This document shows positions 52,177 through 61,683 of a stretch of DNA of 64,000 bases, in pieces; the stretch's first letter is position 1, and the number at the start of each line of letters is the position of its first letter. The notes beneath the pieces were generated by a model. The model ran no database searches and was not told the origin of the DNA. It saw only the letters and a program-made list of their open reading frames with translations. The stretch is from Pontibacter pamirensis (GTDB lineage Bacteria > Bacteroidota > Bacteroidia > Cytophagales > Hymenobacteraceae): positions 124,001-188,000 of the forward strand of contig NZ_SSNI01000001.1 in the NCBI RefSeq assembly GCF_010015475.1. The letters are read 5' to 3'. A program made the position numbers and the translations under genes.

Positions 52177-53646
52177 ATGAATAAAAAACATATATTAAGT
52201 GTCTTAGGACTTACCCTGGCACTGGGAACTTTTTCCTGTGAGGATAGACTGAATGAGCTGAGGCCAGAGCAGGACTTAACTCAAACAGATGCTTATTCTT
52301 CTGAGGCTACTACGTATAGTGTGCTTTATGGTATCTATAGTACCATGCAGAACTTCGAGGTTTTCGGAGGCTTATCTCAGGTAATAGGAGACTTTCAGGC
52401 GGATAACGTAAACTTCGTAGGCTCTTTCCCTACCCTGCAGGAAATCAAAAGTTTCTCTACAGTAGGTACCAATGGTACAGTGAGGGATTTGTGGCAGGTA
52501 CATTACAGGGCGATAACAAGAGCAAATAGCTTAATTGCTAATGTTCCTACAGTTGTAGATCCATCTTTTACCGAAGAAGAAAGAGCACAGGTTATAGCAG
52601 AGGCTAAATTTTTAAGAGCGCTGTTGTACTTCCAATTATCTAATTTCTTTTCTCAGCCATATCAGGTAGAACAGGGAACCAACCTTTCCGTGCCATTGGT
52701 GCTGGAGCCATTTACAGGAGAGATAACATACCCTGAAAGAGCTACTTTAAACGAAGTGCATGCTCAGATCGAAGAGGATTTGATGGAAGCGATTCCTAAC
52801 CTCAATACTTTTGCAGAGTTTGATGGTGATGAAGAAGGCCGTGGCAGGGCTACTGTTGCAGCCGCACAGGCACTACTATCACGGCTTTACCTGTACAGAG
52901 AGAATTGGGCACAGGCAGAAGAGTATGCAAGGAAAGTGCTGGATGCACCGGCATATGATCTAGCTTCAGACTACAGCTTTTATACTTCAGGAATTACACA
53001 GGAGAATATTTTCTCCATTTTGAACTCAGCAATAGATAACGGGCGAACCGGTAGCGGTGGTCTGGCATCTTACTATAGCCCATCTGCTGAAGGTGGACGT
53101 GGCGATGCGCCTTATTCTGCAGACCTGATAGACGCGTTTGAATTGTTGGCCGTAGACGGTGTTATTATAGACAGGCGATATACTGCCTTAACAGAGCCGG
53201 GTGTAGCTGCTGATGGTGTTACTTATCCTTTCACGAATAAGTATCCAGATGCTGCTAACAACTCAGACAATGCACCTGTTATTCGTGTAACAGAGGTTGT
53301 ACTAACTTTAGCTGAAGCAATAGCGCGTCAGGCTACCACAGTGGCTGAGGCTAGTGAAGCAATTGATTTGATAAATGAATTACGTGCACGTGCAGGCCTG
53401 CCTCCATATACAGTGGCTTCTTTCTCATCTGTTGAAGAACTGGTAGATGCCATACTATACGAGAGAAGGCTAGAGTTAGCTTTTGAAGGCTTCCGCAGAA
53501 TGGACTTGTTAAGAAATGAGATGCCATTAATAACAACTGGCGAAGGAGCTGCCAGAGCAGTATTTGGAGGAAACTATACAGTTCTTCCAATTCCGCAGCG
53601 AGAGCTGGATATTAATCCATCTCTCGTGCCAAACCCTGGATATTAA
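52177..53646 (+). CDS. SusD/RagB-type surface lipoprotein
   Basis: The 489-residue product has a lipoprotein signal with C21 (LALGTFSC-EDRLN). SusD-type helical repeats run through the middle (RAITRANSLIANVPTVVD, AEAKFLRALLYFQLSNFF, AAAQALLSRLYLYRENWAQA). The C-terminal part includes AIDLINELRARAGLPPYTV and ELDINPSLVPNPGY. It binds the nutrient and closes the SusC barrel. The gene follows susC by 21 bases in one operon and is ended by the hairpin at 53672-53707. Confidence 0.95.
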   Translation: MNKKHILSVLGLTLALGTFSCEDRLNELRPEQDLTQTDAYSSEATTYSVLYGIYSTMQNFEVFGGLSQVIGDFQADNVNFVGSFPTLQEIKSFSTVGTNGTVRDLWQVHYRAITRANSLIANVPTVVDPSFTEEERAQVIAEAKFLRALLYFQLSNFFSQPYQVEQGTNLSVPLVLEPFTGEITYPERATLNEVHAQIEEDLMEAIPNLNTFAEFDGDEEGRGRATVAAAQALLSRLYLYRENWAQAEEYARKVLDAPAYDLASDYSFYTSGITQENIFSILNSAIDNGRTGSGGLASYYSPSAEGGRGDAPYSADLIDAFELLAVDGVIIDRRYTALTEPGVAADGVTYPFTNKYPDAANNSDNAPVIRVTEVVLTLAEAIARQATTVAEASEAIDLINELRARAGLPPYTVASFSSVEELVDAILYERRLELAFEGFRRMDLLRNEMPLITTGEGAARAVFGGNYTVLPIPQRELDINPSLVPNPGY

Positions 53647-53671
53647 TATAGGCTAATGGCATTAAGTAATT

Positions 53672-53707
53672 AAAGGGGTGGGCATTTATGTCCACCCCTT
53701 TATCTTT
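53672..53707 (+). terminator. Terminator of the SusC/SusD operon
   Basis: AAAGGGGTGG at 53672-53681 pairs with CCACCCCTTT at 53692-53701. The promoter element of the following amidase gene overlaps its 3' end. Confidence 0.8.
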
Positions 53708-53708
53708 G
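53701..53708 (+). promoter_or_regulatory. Putative -7 promoter element of the amidase gene
   Basis: TATCTTTG fits TAnnTTTG exactly, 25 bases before the amidase ATG and directly on the end of the SusD terminator. It would give the amidase its own short-leader transcript. Confidence 0.5.
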
Positions 53709-53733
53709 TACCTCAGTAGAAAAAAAATCATTA

Positions 53734-55407
53734 ATGAAGAAGACCGCAGTTGCCGTATTGGGAGCCGCCTGCTTTGTTTCAGGCGCGTTTGTAACCAAGC
53801 TGGCAGAAGATAAGATTACTGTAGATGTGCTGCAGGATGCACAAAAGCTGATAGGCCTCCATTTTACAAATGCCCAGCTCGACTCCACACTGTCGGAGGT
53901 GGAGGAGTTCAAGGAGAGTTATGAGGCGATACGCAAGGTGCCGCTTACCAATGATGTGGCCCCGGCGCTGGTGTTCAATCCCATTCCGGTGGGGTATACC
54001 TTCGAAAAGCAGAAGGTGGCTTTTGATGTAGCACGCCCAGCCAACGTGAAGCTGCCAAGGAAGCGGGAGGAATTGGCTTTTTACTCTATTCCACAGCTGG
54101 CAGAACTGGTGCGTACGCAGCAGATTAGCTCCGAGGAGCTGACAAAGTTTTACATCGCCCGTCTGAAGAAGTATGGGCCAACGCTGGAATGTGTCACCAC
54201 GCTCACAGAAGAACTGGCCATGCAACAGGCACGGCAGGCAGACAAGGAAATAAAAGACGGAAAGTACAGGGGCTTGTTGCATGGTATACCATTTGGCGTA
54301 AAAGATCTGCTGTCGACAAAGAAGTATAAAACTACCTGGGGCGCCATGCCTTACAAAGACCAGGTGATAGACGAAGACGCCACCGTGGTGCAGCGCCTGC
54401 AGGATGCTGGAGGTGTGTTGGTAGCGAAAACAACCTTAGGCGCGCTGGCCATGGGCGATGTATGGTACGGCGGCAAAACCCGCTCGCCCTGGGATATCAG
54501 CAAAGGATCGAGTGGTTCTTCTGCTGGGTCTGCTGCGGCTGTGGCTGGAGGCTTGCTGCCATTTGCCATCGGTACGGAGACTTTAGGCTCTATTGTTTCT
54601 CCGTCCACCGCCTGCGGTACTACTGGCCTGCGCCCTACTTTTGGCCGGGTAAGTCGCCATGGTGCCATGGCGCTGAGCTGGTCTATGGATAAAATAGGGC
54701 CGATTACCCGTTCTGCAGAAGATGCCGCCATTGTATTTAACGCCATTTACGGCCCTGACGGAAAAGACCAGTCGGTGTATGATGCGCCTTTCAACTACAA
54801 CCCGGTTATAGATGCTAAGAAGCTGCGCGTAGGTTACCTAAAGAAAGACTTTGAGCGCAACTACGGCTTCAAGGAAAACGATGAGGCGACGCTAGCCGCG
54901 TTGCGCCAGGCAGGTATAGAACTGGTGCCACTTGAGCTGCCGGACCTGCCGGCAAGAGAACTGACGCTGACGATTTCTGTGGAAGGAGCAGCAGCCTTTG
55001 ATGAACTTACCCGCAGTGGCCGCGACAGTCTGCTGGTGGCGCAGCATAAAAATGCCTGGCCGAATACGTTTAGGGCCGCCCGTTTTGTGCCAGCCGTAGA
55101 GTACCTGCAGGCGCAGCGCGTGCGTGCCCTATTGGTGCAGCAGATGCAGGAGAAACTCAAGGATGTGGACGTATACCTGAGCCCTTCCTTTGCCAGCAAC
55201 AACTTAGTGGTGACCAACCTGACAGGGCATCCGTGTGTGGTGGTGCCAAACGGCTTCCAAGAAAATGGCATGCCCACCACCATCACGTTTATAGGGAGGC
55301 TTTTTGGCGAAGCGGAGTTACTGACCCTGGCCAAATTTTACCAGGAAATCACAGCGCACGACGAGCAGCACCCGGATATGAATTTCGGGAAGAAAAAGAA
55401 ATCGTAA
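53734..55407 (+). CDS. Amidase, exported
   Basis: The 557-residue product belongs to the amidase-signature family, which hydrolyses amide bonds with a Ser-cisSer-Lys triad. K190 lies in GIPFGVKDLL, S262 in the GSSGSSAGSAAA run, and the nucleophile is probably S286 in GTETLGSIVS; spacings fit the family. The usual GGS before the nucleophile reads LGS. A short N-terminal hydrophobic segment (AVAVLGAACFVSGAFV) suggests export or membrane anchoring. It follows SusC/SusD by 87 bases and precedes an S9 peptidase, so a role in peptide or amide breakdown is likely. It is not the tRNA amidotransferase GatA, as gatB/C are absent. Confidence 0.9.
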   Translation: MKKTAVAVLGAACFVSGAFVTKLAEDKITVDVLQDAQKLIGLHFTNAQLDSTLSEVEEFKESYEAIRKVPLTNDVAPALVFNPIPVGYTFEKQKVAFDVARPANVKLPRKREELAFYSIPQLAELVRTQQISSEELTKFYIARLKKYGPTLECVTTLTEELAMQQARQADKEIKDGKYRGLLHGIPFGVKDLLSTKKYKTTWGAMPYKDQVIDEDATVVQRLQDAGGVLVAKTTLGALAMGDVWYGGKTRSPWDISKGSSGSSAGSAAAVAGGLLPFAIGTETLGSIVSPSTACGTTGLRPTFGRVSRHGAMALSWSMDKIGPITRSAEDAAIVFNAIYGPDGKDQSVYDAPFNYNPVIDAKKLRVGYLKKDFERNYGFKENDEATLAALRQAGIELVPLELPDLPARELTLTISVEGAAAFDELTRSGRDSLLVAQHKNAWPNTFRAARFVPAVEYLQAQRVRALLVQQMQEKLKDVDVYLSPSFASNNLVVTNLTGHPCVVVPNGFQENGMPTTITFIGRLFGEAELLTLAKFYQEITAHDEQHPDMNFGKKKKS

Positions 55408-55417
55408 GAGATGCCGG

Positions 55418-55456
55418 AACCGCCACCTGAAACTAAATGCATCAGGTGGCGGTTTT
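55418..55456 (+). terminator. Terminator after amidase
   Basis: AACCGCCACCTGA at 55418-55430 pairs perfectly with 55442-55454 around an 11-base loop; T-rich sequence follows. Confidence 0.8.
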
Positions 55457-55541
55457 GCTTCATGAGTTTTGGTTTCTTAATTTTATTCGCAATAGAGCTA
55501 ACTACTCAACCTACTAAAATAAACCCTACAAAAAAATATTC

Positions 55542-57950
55542 ATGTTATTCAGAAAACGAGCCGTAGCCCTGGTGGCCTACCTGATGCTGTGTGGCGGAGC
55601 CATGCAGGCGCAGGACGGGAAGATGGAACTCAGCGTGGAGAAAATAATGCGGGACCCGAAGTGGATGGGTACCTCTCCGAGCAACATCTTCTGGTCAGAA
55701 AACGGCAAAAAGATTTATTTCAACTGGAACCCTGATGGGAACAAATCTGACTCGCTGTACAGTGTATCTGCTGACGGCAAAGACATACGGAAGGTAAGCC
55801 CGCAGGAGCGCAGGAGCCTGCCTTCACCTTACGGAGAGTATAACCGCGCGGAAACAAAGAAGGTGTACGAGAAGAACGGCGACATCTTTATGTATGATAT
55901 AAAATCCGGGAAGCCGCAGCAGATAACAAACACTGTAGAGCGGGAGAACAGCCCCTCGTTCAGCCATAACGAGCAAAAGGTAGTTTACATTAAGGATAAT
56001 AACCTCTTTGCCTGGCATGCAGCCAACGGGCAAACCGTGCAGCTAACCGACTTCAAAAAAGGACGAAAGGCAGCAGAAGAGGGAAAAGATCCCCAGCGGG
56101 ATTGGCTTAAGAGCCAACAGTTGTCGCTGCTGCAGATTGTGCGGGACCGCGAGGCTGAGAAAGAGGCGCAGGAAAAGCAACAGAAGCTGGACGCGCCGTC
56201 CCGCCCGAAAGAGATTTACATAGAGGAAAAGTCTGTCAGCAGCATCAATCTGAGCCCCGATGAGCGCTTTGTCACCTACCAACTGGTAAACCGCCCGAAA
56301 AATGCTCAGGTAGCCATTGTGCCGGATTACGTTACCTCCTCCGGCTATACAGAAGACATTAACACCCGCACAAAAGTAGGCGATGCCCAGGCAACCTATG
56401 AATTCTTTGTGTACGACACGCAGCGAGATACCGCTTTTGCCGTCTCTATGAAAGATGTAGTGGGCATAACAGAGCAGCCTGCTTATTTAAAGGAGAAAAT
56501 TAGTGCATTGAAAGATACCACTGACAGCAAAACGAATAAAGCAGCAGAACGTGCCACCGTTATCTATGGCCCTTTCTGGTCTGACAACGGCAGCCAGGCA
56601 GTGGTAGTCGCCCGCTCACAGGACAACAAAGACCGCTGGATTCTGAAGTTAGACCCTGCCACGGGTAAGCTGACAGTGCTGGACCGCCAGCGCGATGAGG
56701 CCTGGATAAATGGCCCTGGCATTGGCTATGGCCCCGGCGATATTGGCTGGATGCCAGATAACAAGCGCGTATGGTTTCAGTCGGAGGAAAGTGGCTATTC
56801 GCACCTGTATACAGTAGATGTGAACAGCGGCAAAAAGCAGGCCCTTACGAGCGGCAAGTTCGAGGTATCAGATCTGCGAATGTCAGATAATAAAAAGAAC
56901 TGGTACTTTACCGCCAACCTGGTGCACCCGGGCGAGCAGCATTTCTACCGCATGCCCTTGCAGGGAGGGGATATGGTGCAACTGACCACTATGCCCGGTG
57001 CCCAGGAAGTCACACTATCGCCGGATGAGAAGCACCTGGCCATTCGCTCTTCAACCAGTAATCAGCCGTGGGAGTTGTATGTGCTGGATAATAGGAAAAA
57101 TGCGAAGCCAAAGCAGGTAACGCAGTCGCTTACAGAAGAATTTAAGTCTTATGATTGGCGTGAGCCGGAGATTATTTCTTTTAAAGCAAAGGATAACACC
57201 GATGTATATGCCCGCCTTTACCGCCCGGAGAACCCACAGAATAACGGACCTGCCGTGGTATTTGTACATGGCGCCGGCTATCTGCAAAACGCGCACAAAT
57301 GGTGGAGCAGCTATTTCCGGGAGTACATGTTCCATAACTTCCTGGTTGACCAAGGCTATACCGTGCTGGACATCGACTACAGGGGCAGCGCAGGCTATGG
57401 CCGTGACGTACGCACCGGCATCTATCAGTTTATGGGCGGCAAAGACCTGAGCGACCACGTAGACGGAGCAAAGCTTTTAGTAGAGAAGTACAACGTAGAC
57501 CCGAGCCGCATTGGTATCTACGGTGGCTCCTATGGAGGTTTCATCACTCTGATGGCCATGTTTACAGAGCCTGATGTATTTGCTGCTGGTGCTGCGCTGC
57601 GCTCGGTTACAGACTGGGCGCACTACAACCACGGCTATACCTCCAATATCCTGAACACGCCTCAGTCGGATAGTCTTGCTTATGCAAAGAGCTCCCCCAT
57701 TTACTATGCGGAAGGCCTAAAGGGTGCCCTGCTGATGTGCCATGGCATGGTAGATACCAACGTGCATTTCCAGGATATTGTGCGCCTGTCGCAGCGCCTG
57801 ATCGAACTGGGGAAAGACAACTGGGAACTGGCCGTATACCCGATAGAGAGCCACAGTTTCACAGAACCATCCAGTTGGACTGATGAGTATAAACGTATTT
57901 ACAAACTCTTTGAGGAGAATCTGAAGAAAGAAGCAAAGGATAGAATATAA
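55542..57950 (+). CDS. S9-family (prolyl oligopeptidase-like) peptidase
   Basis: The 802-residue product has a signal peptide (AVALVAYLMLCGGAMQAQ). A propeller domain occupies ~residues 40-545 and a C-terminal alpha/beta hydrolase peptidase domain covers ~550-800. The catalytic Ser is S663 in GIYGGSYGGF, the Asp is D738 in HGMVDTN and the His is H771 in PIESHSF. Such enzymes cut short peptides, often after Pro or as dipeptidyl peptidases. It sits in the periplasm, just downstream of the amidase and the SusC/SusD pair, and probably degrades the imported peptides. Confidence 0.94.
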   Translation: MLFRKRAVALVAYLMLCGGAMQAQDGKMELSVEKIMRDPKWMGTSPSNIFWSENGKKIYFNWNPDGNKSDSLYSVSADGKDIRKVSPQERRSLPSPYGEYNRAETKKVYEKNGDIFMYDIKSGKPQQITNTVERENSPSFSHNEQKVVYIKDNNLFAWHAANGQTVQLTDFKKGRKAAEEGKDPQRDWLKSQQLSLLQIVRDREAEKEAQEKQQKLDAPSRPKEIYIEEKSVSSINLSPDERFVTYQLVNRPKNAQVAIVPDYVTSSGYTEDINTRTKVGDAQATYEFFVYDTQRDTAFAVSMKDVVGITEQPAYLKEKISALKDTTDSKTNKAAERATVIYGPFWSDNGSQAVVVARSQDNKDRWILKLDPATGKLTVLDRQRDEAWINGPGIGYGPGDIGWMPDNKRVWFQSEESGYSHLYTVDVNSGKKQALTSGKFEVSDLRMSDNKKNWYFTANLVHPGEQHFYRMPLQGGDMVQLTTMPGAQEVTLSPDEKHLAIRSSTSNQPWELYVLDNRKNAKPKQVTQSLTEEFKSYDWREPEIISFKAKDNTDVYARLYRPENPQNNGPAVVFVHGAGYLQNAHKWWSSYFREYMFHNFLVDQGYTVLDIDYRGSAGYGRDVRTGIYQFMGGKDLSDHVDGAKLLVEKYNVDPSRIGIYGGSYGGFITLMAMFTEPDVFAAGAALRSVTDWAHYNHGYTSNILNTPQSDSLAYAKSSPIYYAEGLKGALLMCHGMVDTNVHFQDIVRLSQRLIELGKDNWELAVYPIESHSFTEPSSWTDEYKRIYKLFEENLKKEAKDRI

Positions 57951-57963
57951 AAGAGTATTCCAA

Positions 57964-58003
57964 ACAAGAAGAGGCGCTATTCTTTAGCGCCTCTTCTTGT
58001 TTT
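57964..58003. terminator. Bidirectional terminator
   Basis: ACAAGAAGAGGCGCTA and its exact complement flank a five-base loop. T-runs lie on the plus strand after the stem. It separates the convergent S9 peptidase and PAP2 genes. Confidence 0.85.
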
Positions 58004-58026
58004 ATATCTATACCTGTGTCATCTAC

Positions 58027-58833
58027 TCAAAAGGTGTAAACCACTGCCACACCATCTTGTTCAGTCGTGTTTACAGGCAGTAAAGCAACCCGCGAGCCTC
58101 GCTTGTGCAACTCTGGTACCAGTATGCCGATGCCTGCTCCAATGACGTAGCCCACAATGTTGTCGCTCAGAAAATGTTTGCCAGCCCTTAGCCTCAGATA
58201 ACCCACAGTGACTGGTACGGCTGCGGCGGTAGCCCATATATAAGGGCGAGCCGGAGAGTCCGGGTTCAGGTCATGGAAAACCTTGGCGACGAAGAAAGTG
58301 GCCGTAGCGGTGGCGGCGGTGTGGCCGCCATAAAATGAGTTTTCGCCATACTTGTGTAAGCGGGCTTCCAACGGGGCGTCAGTTGCATAAACACTTGGCC
58401 GCTTCCTGTCTATCAGTCCGGCAGAGAGGCTGTACATACCTCCTGTGATAGACATTGCCTGCCCATACAGCATGAATACCTGTGGTGCATCCTGCATTAC
58501 ATTATCATTTAGCAGCAGCAGGAGGGGAGTAGCAAAGGACCCATAAAAGAAGTAGTCGCTGGTGTGTTCGGCATTGGCGCTGTAGTTGCCCACTGCAAAG
58601 CGGTCGAAGCGGTTTACATCGTCTCTACTTAAGCCAACAAGGTCTGCCTCTGTTAACCTGTCTTTGTTTGTGATCAACAGGCTTCCTACTACGGATGCAC
58701 CAATGGCACCTGCTGTTATAGCACCGTCACGCAGCCAATTTACATGGTAAGGCGAGTTGCTGGTCTGGCTCCAGGCAATTTGTTCCCCAAAGCCATACAG
58801 CGCAAGCCACAAAAGCAGGAGCTTCTTTATCAT
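58027..58833 (-). CDS. PAP2-superfamily phosphatase, copy 2
   Basis: The 268-residue product has a signal peptide (LLLLWLALYGFGEQIAWSQ) and a PAP2 catalytic core. Motif 1 is GLIDRKRPSVY near residue 132, motif 2 is NSFYGGHTAA near residue 154 (FYGGH in place of PSGH), and motif 3 is LRLRAGKHFLSDN near residue 209. Such enzymes dephosphorylate lipid phosphates such as undecaprenyl pyrophosphate or phosphatidic acid. It lies eight bases after the paralogous gene at 58842-59645; the two are a tandem duplicate. Confidence 0.88.
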   Translation of the reverse strand: MIKKLLLLWLALYGFGEQIAWSQTSNSPYHVNWLRDGAITAGAIGASVVGSLLITNKDRLTEADLVGLSRDDVNRFDRFAVGNYSANAEHTSDYFFYGSFATPLLLLLNDNVMQDAPQVFMLYGQAMSITGGMYSLSAGLIDRKRPSVYATDAPLEARLHKYGENSFYGGHTAATATATFFVAKVFHDLNPDSPARPYIWATAAAVPVTVGYLRLRAGKHFLSDNIVGYVIGAGIGILVPELHKRGSRVALLPVNTTEQDGVAVVYTF

Positions 58834-58841
58834 AAGTCTCC

Positions 58842-59645
58842 TTAAAAAGTATAGGTTAAAAGCGCGCCGCTGTAATCGCGCCCGCTTACCGGAATCAGGC
58901 TTATGTCTCTTTTGTTTGATTTTTTGTGAAGCTGTGGCACCAGGATACCTGCAGCAGCCCCAAGCCCATACCCTAGAAGGTTATCACTCAGGAAGTGCTT
59001 TCCTGCTCTCAGCCTCAGGTAACCCACTGTGGCGGGTACGGCCGCGGCGGCGGCCCACACATATGGTCTTGCCGGAGAATCAGGGTTGAAATCATGAAAG
59101 ACTTTGGCGGCGAAAAATGACGCAGCGGCAGAGGCAGTTGTGTGGCCCGCATAAAATGAATTCTGAGAGTTGGCTCTCATTTTCTCTGCGTCAGATACAT
59201 CGGGACTGTACGTAAGGGGGCGATTACGAGACACGTTGCCATTGGTCATGGTGAAGAGTGCCCCTGTTACGGCCATCGTTTCCACATAAAGCACAAACAC
59301 CTGCCCGGCATTGCTCTTCACATCGTCATTCAGCAGGAGTGCCAGTGGCGCTACAAAAGAACCGTAAAAGGGAAAGTCGCTGTGCGTTTTAGCTGTTTCA
59401 GAGTCCCAGCCGGCCGAGAAGCGGTCAAACCTGTTTACATCGTTTTTTGTTTGCGTGTTAATCTCCTCCTGCGTCAGGCCTTCTTTGTCCTGCATCAGGG
59501 TAAGGCCATAATAACTGAGTCCCATACCTGCCGCAATAATGGGGGCATCTACTTTGAAGCTTGTTTTATAAGGGGAGTTGTCCTGACTATAAGCCTCTCC
59601 TGTCAGAAAGGTGAATAAGGTAAGTACTGCTAGTATACGTTTCAT
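58842..59645 (-). CDS. PAP2-superfamily phosphatase, copy 1
   Basis: The 267-residue product has a signal peptide (ILAVLTLFTFLTGEAYSQ) and the same PAP2 motifs: RNRPLTY near residue 140, NSFYAGHTTA near residue 155, and LRLRAGKHFLSDN near residue 208. The core around the third motif is nearly identical to copy 2, while the N-terminal and middle parts differ more. It is the first gene of a two-gene transcript. Its divergent neighbour is metK. Confidence 0.88.
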   Translation of the reverse strand: MKRILAVLTLFTFLTGEAYSQDNSPYKTSFKVDAPIIAAGMGLSYYGLTLMQDKEGLTQEEINTQTKNDVNRFDRFSAGWDSETAKTHSDFPFYGSFVAPLALLLNDDVKSNAGQVFVLYVETMAVTGALFTMTNGNVSRNRPLTYSPDVSDAEKMRANSQNSFYAGHTTASAAASFFAAKVFHDFNPDSPARPYVWAAAAAVPATVGYLRLRAGKHFLSDNLLGYGLGAAAGILVPQLHKKSNKRDISLIPVSGRDYSGALLTYTF

Positions 59646-59858
59646 ATATATAATTTCGGGTGTTTTGTTATGCTCTTCAAACGGGGCATATTTTTAAAAG
59701 GTTGTTGCAACAGAGGCAGCAGTAACAACTTTTAGGGGCAACGTGTGGTTAAATTGATGGAATATAGGACTATTATAAGTGAGTGCTAAAGCAGCACCAT
59801 ATTTCCTGTTACAGCTTTTCTCTTTTGCCTACATATTTTAACTGTTGCAGAATTGTTT

Positions 59859-59866
59859 TAGCTTTG
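59859..59866 (+). promoter_or_regulatory. Putative -7 promoter element of metK
   Basis: TAGCTTTG fits TAnnTTTG exactly, 55 bases before the metK ATG. The 276-base region before metK shows no recognisable SAM riboswitch core. Confidence 0.45.
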
Positions 59867-59921
59867 TAGCCGCTGCCTGATAGGCTAGCTGGTTTATACT
59901 TTGTACCTAAACCCTTAGAAA

Positions 59922-61226
59922 ATGCCTTACTTGTTTACCTCTGAGTCCGTGTCAGAAGGCCACCCAGATAAAGTGGCTGACCAGATTTCAGATGCATTAT
60001 TAGATGAATTCCTGAAGCAGGACCCCCAGTCGAAGGTAGCCTGCGAAACACTGGTAACTACTGGTTTGGTAGTGCTGAGCGGAGAGGTGAAAACCGAAGC
60101 CTACGTAGATGTGCAGAAAGTGGCGCGTGAGGTGATAAGACGCATCGGCTACACCAAATCTGAATATAAATTTGATGCCGAGGCCTGTGGTGTGATTTCA
60201 GCCATCCACGAGCAATCCGCTGACATCAACCAGGGGGTAGAGCGTTCAAACCCGGAAGATCAGGGGGCAGGTGACCAGGGTATGATGTTCGGTTATGCCA
60301 CAAACGAGACAGACAACTATATGCCGCTGGCGCTCAGCGTTTCGCACCTGTTGCTGCAGGAGCTTGCCGCTATCCGCAAAGAAGCCAAAGAAATGACGTA
60401 CCTGCGCCCAGACGCAAAGTCGCAGGTAACAATTCGCTACAGCGATAACCACGTGCCGGAGAAGATAGACACCATTGTTATCTCTACACAGCATGATGAG
60501 TTTGTAGAGGCTGCCGATGAGAGCAACGATGCCAAAAATAAGGCAGAGGCGGAGATGGTGCAGCAGATTAAGGAAGATGTGGATAGCATTCTGATACCAC
60601 GCGTGCTGAAGCGACTGCCGGAGCGTATCCAGGAACTGTTCAACAGCAACATTACCTACCACATTAACCCAACTGGTAAATTCGTGATAGGCGGACCGCA
60701 CGGTGACACCGGTTTAACGGGCCGTAAAATCATCGTGGATACCTATGGTGGCAAGGGAGCACACGGTGGTGGTGCCTTCTCCGGCAAAGACTCTTCTAAA
60801 GTAGATCGCTCTGCCGCTTATGCGGCCCGTCATATTGCTAAGAACCTGGTGGCGGCCGGTGTAGCTGATCAGGCGCTGGTGCAGGTAGCCTATGCCATCG
60901 GTGTGGCAAAGCCGGTTGGTTTGTACGTAACCACCTATGGCTCTACCAATGTGAAAGACGCGAATGGCGACACCATGAGCGATGGCGAAATTGCAGAGAA
61001 AGTAAACAAGCTCTTCGACATGCGCCCTTACGCCATTGTGCAGCGCTTCGGACTACAAAACCCCATCTTCTCTGAAACGGCGGCTTACGGCCACATGGGC
61101 AGAACACCATCTGTAAAGCAGGTAGAAGTAGGCAGAAACGGCCAGAAAGAAACGAAAGAGTTCGAGACCTTTACCTGGGAGAAGCTCGACTACGTGGAGC
61201 AGATCAAGGCAGAATTTGGCCTGTAG
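59922..61226 (+). CDS. metK: S-adenosylmethionine synthetase
   Basis: MetK makes S-adenosylmethionine from ATP and methionine. The 434-residue product is slightly longer than the usual ~390-420. It has the N-terminal [20 protein letters not shown], the [16 protein letters not shown] motif near residues 113-128, and the P-loop-like [15 protein letters not shown] near residues 275-289. It is essential and its codon use suggests strong expression. A 29-bp perfect hairpin ends the transcript. Confidence 0.97.
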   Translation: MPYLFTSESVSEGHPDKVADQISDALLDEFLKQDPQSKVACETLVTTGLVVLSGEVKTEAYVDVQKVAREVIRRIGYTKSEYKFDAEACGVISAIHEQSADINQGVERSNPEDQGAGDQGMMFGYATNETDNYMPLALSVSHLLLQELAAIRKEAKEMTYLRPDAKSQVTIRYSDNHVPEKIDTIVISTQHDEFVEAADESNDAKNKAEAEMVQQIKEDVDSILIPRVLKRLPERIQELFNSNITYHINPTGKFVIGGPHGDTGLTGRKIIVDTYGGKGAHGGGAFSGKDSSKVDRSAAYAARHIAKNLVAAGVADQALVQVAYAIGVAKPVGLYVTTYGSTNVKDANGDTMSDGEIAEKVNKLFDMRPYAIVQRFGLQNPIFSETAAYGHMGRTPSVKQVEVGRNGQKETKEFETFTWEKLDYVEQIKAEFGL

Positions 61227-61252
61227 CCTTTAGACGGAGGATAAAGTACAAG

Positions 61253-61315
61253 AGAACATACATAAACCAGAACGGCCTGCTAAGTGAGCAGGCCGTTCTG
61301 GTTTATGTATGTTCT
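61253..61315. terminator. Bidirectional terminator, 29-bp perfect stem
   Basis: The arms at 61253-61281 and 61287-61315 are exact inverted complements over 29 bases with the five-base loop AAGTG. It is the longest perfect hairpin in the window and lies between the convergent metK and hpf genes. Confidence 0.85.
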
Positions 61316-61357
61316 AATTCTATAATTCGTCATTCATAATTAAGAAGCAGAGCTTCC

Positions 61358-61660
61358 CTAGTGTGTTGCTTGCTTTTGCTTGTGCCGCTTCAGTTGGCGG
61401 CGCATTGCGTCAACAGCGGCATCGGCGGCAGCCTCAAACGAAGCTGCGTTTTCCTGTGAAAAAAGCGTTGAGCCCGGTACAAATAAACGGATCTCTACTT
61501 CTTTATTATCCGTGCCGCCCTGGCTGCCATTATCCTTCATGAAAACCTCCCCGTCTATTATTCTGTCGTAGAATGTTTCCAGTTTATTCACCCTCTGCTG
61601 AATAAAAGAATTCAGTTGCTGATTAGGATCGAAGTTGATGGAGTGCATTTGTAGCTTCAT
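61358..61660 (-). CDS. hpf: Ribosome hibernation promoting factor (HPF/RaiA)
   Basis: The 100-residue product is a short HPF/RaiA-type protein. It starts LQMHSINFDPNQQLNSFIQQ, has the conserved KLETFYDRI near residue 31, and a C-terminal Lys/Arg helix (DAMRRQLKRHKQKQ). Such proteins bind the decoding centre of idle ribosomes and aid 100S formation or protection during starvation. It is the third gene of rpsU-xerC-hpf. It lies 24 bases after xerC. Confidence 0.9.
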   Translation of the reverse strand: MKLQMHSINFDPNQQLNSFIQQRVNKLETFYDRIIDGEVFMKDNGSQGGTDNKEVEIRLFVPGSTLFSQENAASFEAAADAAVDAMRRQLKRHKQKQATH

Positions 61661-61683
61661 AGTCTTTTTATTAATAGTTAAAC

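Noticed and set aside
49162..53646. Horizontal transfer of the SusC/SusD genes because of base composition
   Set aside because: The codon choice resembles that of ndk and metK, that is strong-expression bias, so a foreign origin is not needed.
53734..55407. GatA subunit of the tRNA amidotransferase
   Set aside because: The N-terminal hydrophobic segment, extra length and the SusC/SusD-peptidase context fit an exported amidase. gatB and gatC are absent.
59646..59921. SAM riboswitch before metK
   Set aside because: I looked for the conserved core helices and found none. The region looks like an ordinary AT-rich divergent promoter.
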